Source: UBA5603 sp964501315 (GTDB taxonomy: Bacteria > Bacillota_I > Bacilli_A > Izemoplasmatales > Hujiaoplasmataceae). From it: DNA of 61,287 bases. Every line of letters starts with the position of its first letter. The first letter of the stretch is position 1. The position numbers were made by a program, and so were the translations under genes. The stretch lies in the NCBI GenBank assembly GCA_964501315.1, contig CAZCSO010000010.1, forward strand, positions 1-61,287, written 5' to 3'. Shown here in pieces: positions 60,501 to 61,287 of the stretch. A model generated the notes under the pieces. That model worked only from the letters and a program-made list of their open reading frames with translations. It did no database searches and was not told where the DNA came from.

Positions 60501-61158
60501 ACAAGTTGAAGAACGGTTCATCATCACCGTTTCGAACGATATTGAAACGAAAAAGTACGAAACCAATTCCAATGTTCAATTGTCCGTCAAGAAGGGCGAC
60601 GATGTCTATGCCGGTCAACAATTGACCGAAGGCGCCATCGATCCCAAAGAATTGTTGCGCGTTACCGATATGGAAACCGTCCAGCAATACATCTTGAAGG
60701 AAGTACAAAAGGTTTATCGTTCTCAAGGCGTTGATATTTCCGATAAGCACTTGGAAATCATCATTCGTCAAATGACTCGTCGAGTCAACGTCATGATAGA
60801 AGGCGACACGGAACTATTGCCAGGAAGTCAAATTTCCATCAATGAGTTCATTTCGGCCAACAAAGACGCACTTCTTACCGGAAAGCGTCCGGCGGTCGCC
60901 AAACCAGTGTTGCTCGGTATTACAAAAGCATCCTTGCGTTCAGATTCCTTCTTATCAGCCGCATCCTTCCAAGAAACAACCAGAGTCTTAACCGACGCTG
61001 CGATTCGTTCAAAAGAAGACTTGCTGCTAGGCTTGAAAGAAAACGTCATTATCGGCGGATTGATTCCTGCCGGTACGGGGATACTAAAACATACTTCGTT
61101 TGAATACGAAATGCCCCAAGACGAAGAAGAAGATTTATACGCTGATTTTGAAGAATAA
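57559..61158 (+). CDS. rpoC: DNA-directed RNA polymerase beta' subunit
   Basis: The 1199-residue protein has an N-terminal zinc ribbon (C58, C60, C74, C77), the catalytic NADFDGDQ (446-453) with three Mg-binding Asp, a second zinc set with CGTDKGI and CRKCYG, and the trigger-loop region near QSIGEPGTQLTMRTFHTGG. ATG 57559 is preferred over GTG 57550, since AAAGGTGAG is about 8 bp upstream. A strong terminator follows. Confidence 0.98.
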   Translation: MSQKYSHLKIRLASPEEIRSWSFGEVKKHETINYRTLKPEKDGLFCEVIFGPTKDYQCACSNKSKRSAHPGKKCPVCGVEYTESKVRRERMGHIELAAPVVHAWYLRNSPSRLAILLDIKSKDLEEVVYLASYIVVDPGDTDLQMKQILSEADYTKYYFEHGSKFKALTGAEAIKYLLKKMDLEKETVNLRKELKTASKQRREKIIKRLNVVEAFKNSDNKPEWMVLDVLPVIPPDLRPMVQLDGGRFATTDLNDLYRRILNRNNRLKRQFEQGAPHLITKNEKRMLQEAVDALIDNSKRGRKVVVEKNRALKSLSDMLRGKQGRFRQNLLGKRVDYSGRSVIVVGPDLEMYQCGLPKEMAIILFKPFVIRELISRNITSNIKSAKRLIETLDGRIWAVLEDVIREHPVLLNRAPTLHRLGIQAFEPKLVEGKAIRLHPLVTTAFNADFDGDQMAVHVPLSEEAQAEARVLMLASNNILNPKDGKPVVTPSQDMVLGNYYLTLEKADAIGEGNVYKDYNEVILALENKLVTLHTRIALKASTLPHQLRDDLKNHYIVTTPGKLIFNTILPSSFPYLNEPEKFNLEKETPEKYFLAPGTNLRESIKAMPLVTPFKKKFLSLIIAQIFAKYKINETSKMLDKMKNIGFKYSTVAGITVAASDVQVYSGKQEVLKKHDEKVDEIFELYNMGLLTDGERKALVISEWADAKDEIQTGLLAELKKDNHIFMMSDSGARGNASNFTQLAGMRGLMANPSGGTIELPIKASFREGLTMSEFFISTHGARKGSTDTALKTAESGYLTRRLVDVSQDVVITEEDCGTDKGIRVKELLDRDGKTIESLYERILGRYAAEDFVDPKTSEVLVYRNKYINEEIAKKIIATGTTSVNIRTGLSCISKVGVCRKCYGQNLATGEKAEVGESVGTIAAQSIGEPGTQLTMRTFHTGGVAGDDITQGLPRVQELFEARTSKGKAIISEINATVKEIQQVEERFIITVSNDIETKKYETNSNVQLSVKKGDDVYAGQQLTEGAIDPKELLRVTDMETVQQYILKEVQKVYRSQGVDISDKHLEIIIRQMTRRVNVMIEGDTELLPGSQISINEFISANKDALLTGKRPAVAKPVLLGITKASLRSDSFLSAASFQETTRVLTDAAIRSKEDLLLGLKENVIIGGLIPAGTGILKHTSFEYEMPQDEEEDLYADFEE

Positions 61159-61167
61159 TTCATTGCG

Positions 61168-61197
61168 GAAGAGGATATTTATATCCTCTTCTTTTTT
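61168..61197 (+). terminator. Terminator of rpoBC
   Basis: A perfect 11-bp stem, GAAGAGGATAT (61168-61178) with ATATCCTCTTC (61181-61191), is followed by six T. Confidence 0.93.
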
Positions 61198-61244
61198 ATT
61201 GAAATAGCACAAAAAATTTTTCTAAAAAAGCGGGTAAATAATAG

Positions 61245-61273
61245 TTGACTTAAAGAAATTGGTATGATAGAAT
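61245..61273 (+). promoter_or_regulatory. Strong promoter at window end
   Basis: TTGACT (61245-61250), a 17-bp spacer and TAGAAT (61268-61273), with TGA before the -10 (extended). The driven gene is beyond the window; by synteny it is probably the str operon (rpsL-rpsG-fusA-tuf) or an L7Ae-like gene. Confidence 0.8.
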
Positions 61274-61287
61274 ATAAAAGCGCGCAA

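Noticed and set aside
60274..60771. Leftward 165-codon open frame inside rpoC
   Set aside because: Antisense shadow of a conserved rpoC region, with Phe/Gly/Asn-rich composition and no promoter or ribosome site.
1..61287. CRISPR array, tRNA or rRNA genes, insertion sequences, phage genes
   Set aside because: No regularly spaced direct repeats, cloverleaf-like sequences, transposase or integrase motifs were seen on either strand.

Overview
The window is a chromosomal core segment of a moderately AT-rich bacterium of the Bacillota/Bacilli type. It uses the standard code: TGA is a normal stop and Trp is read from TGG. Shine-Dalgarno sites are strong (AGGAGG type). Gene order resembles the Bacillus rrn-distal ribosomal superoperon. 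Several traits recall Mollicutes-adjacent Bacilli lineages (Izemoplasma/Haloplasma/Acholeplasma type): a zinc-type S14, short RpoB and RpoC, an EcfT of more than 300 residues, and many extended -10 promoters. The exact taxon cannot be fixed from the sequence. No tRNA, rRNA, CRISPR array, insertion sequence, phage or plasmid gene was found.

Layout. (1) 1-5160 is an accessory stretch: a leftward small membrane protein, an extended SDR/epimerase, a fused Cas4-like nuclease/XPD-DinG helicase, and an overlapping membrane-anchored PI-PLC X-domain protein. (2) 5227-19589 is one long S10-spc-alpha cluster, rpsJ through rplQ, including secY, adk, map, infA and rpoA. It is interrupted by a 100-N assembly gap that hides the end of rplN and most of rplX. 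(3) 19647-23280 is the ECF transporter core (ecfA1-ecfA2-ecfT) plus truA with an unexplained N-terminal domain. (4) 23311-24878 is a leftward two-gene metal-type ABC transporter. (5) 24993-29101 is tmk-holB-ricT-trmN6-rsmI, the yaa/yab cluster of Bacillus in condensed form. (6) 29157-33521 holds a DJ-1-like protein, metG, a YitT protein and rplM-rpsI. (7) 33635-41537 holds a heterodimeric ABC exporter, a four-repeat YegP-like protein, cardiolipin synthase, rmuC and a cold-shock protein. (8) 41676-46020 is cysS-mrnC-rlmB-sigH-like-rpmG-secE-nusG. (9) 46111-50782 is a pair of MacB/FtsX-type ABC proteins lying between nusG and rplK. (10) 50807-61158 is rplK-rplA, rplJ-rplL, rsmC, rpoB-rpoC. A strong promoter for the next operon closes the window.

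Most of the content is translation and transcription machinery. RNA-level control is well represented: two near-identical L1-type sites (before rplK and before rplA), an L10 leader followed by an intrinsic attenuator before rplJ, a structured S10 leader, and a short leader with an anti-SD element before rplM.

Points that most deserve a second look are the duplicated L1 sites, the false rplN-rplX fusion across the gap, the Asp-to-Gln change in the RpoB rifampicin pocket, the TruA N-terminal domain, the four-repeat YegP-like protein, the palindrome between the metal transporter and tmk, and the rearranged ribosomal superoperon. I did not find a convincing novel multi-gene system; the accessory genes mostly belong to recognisable families.
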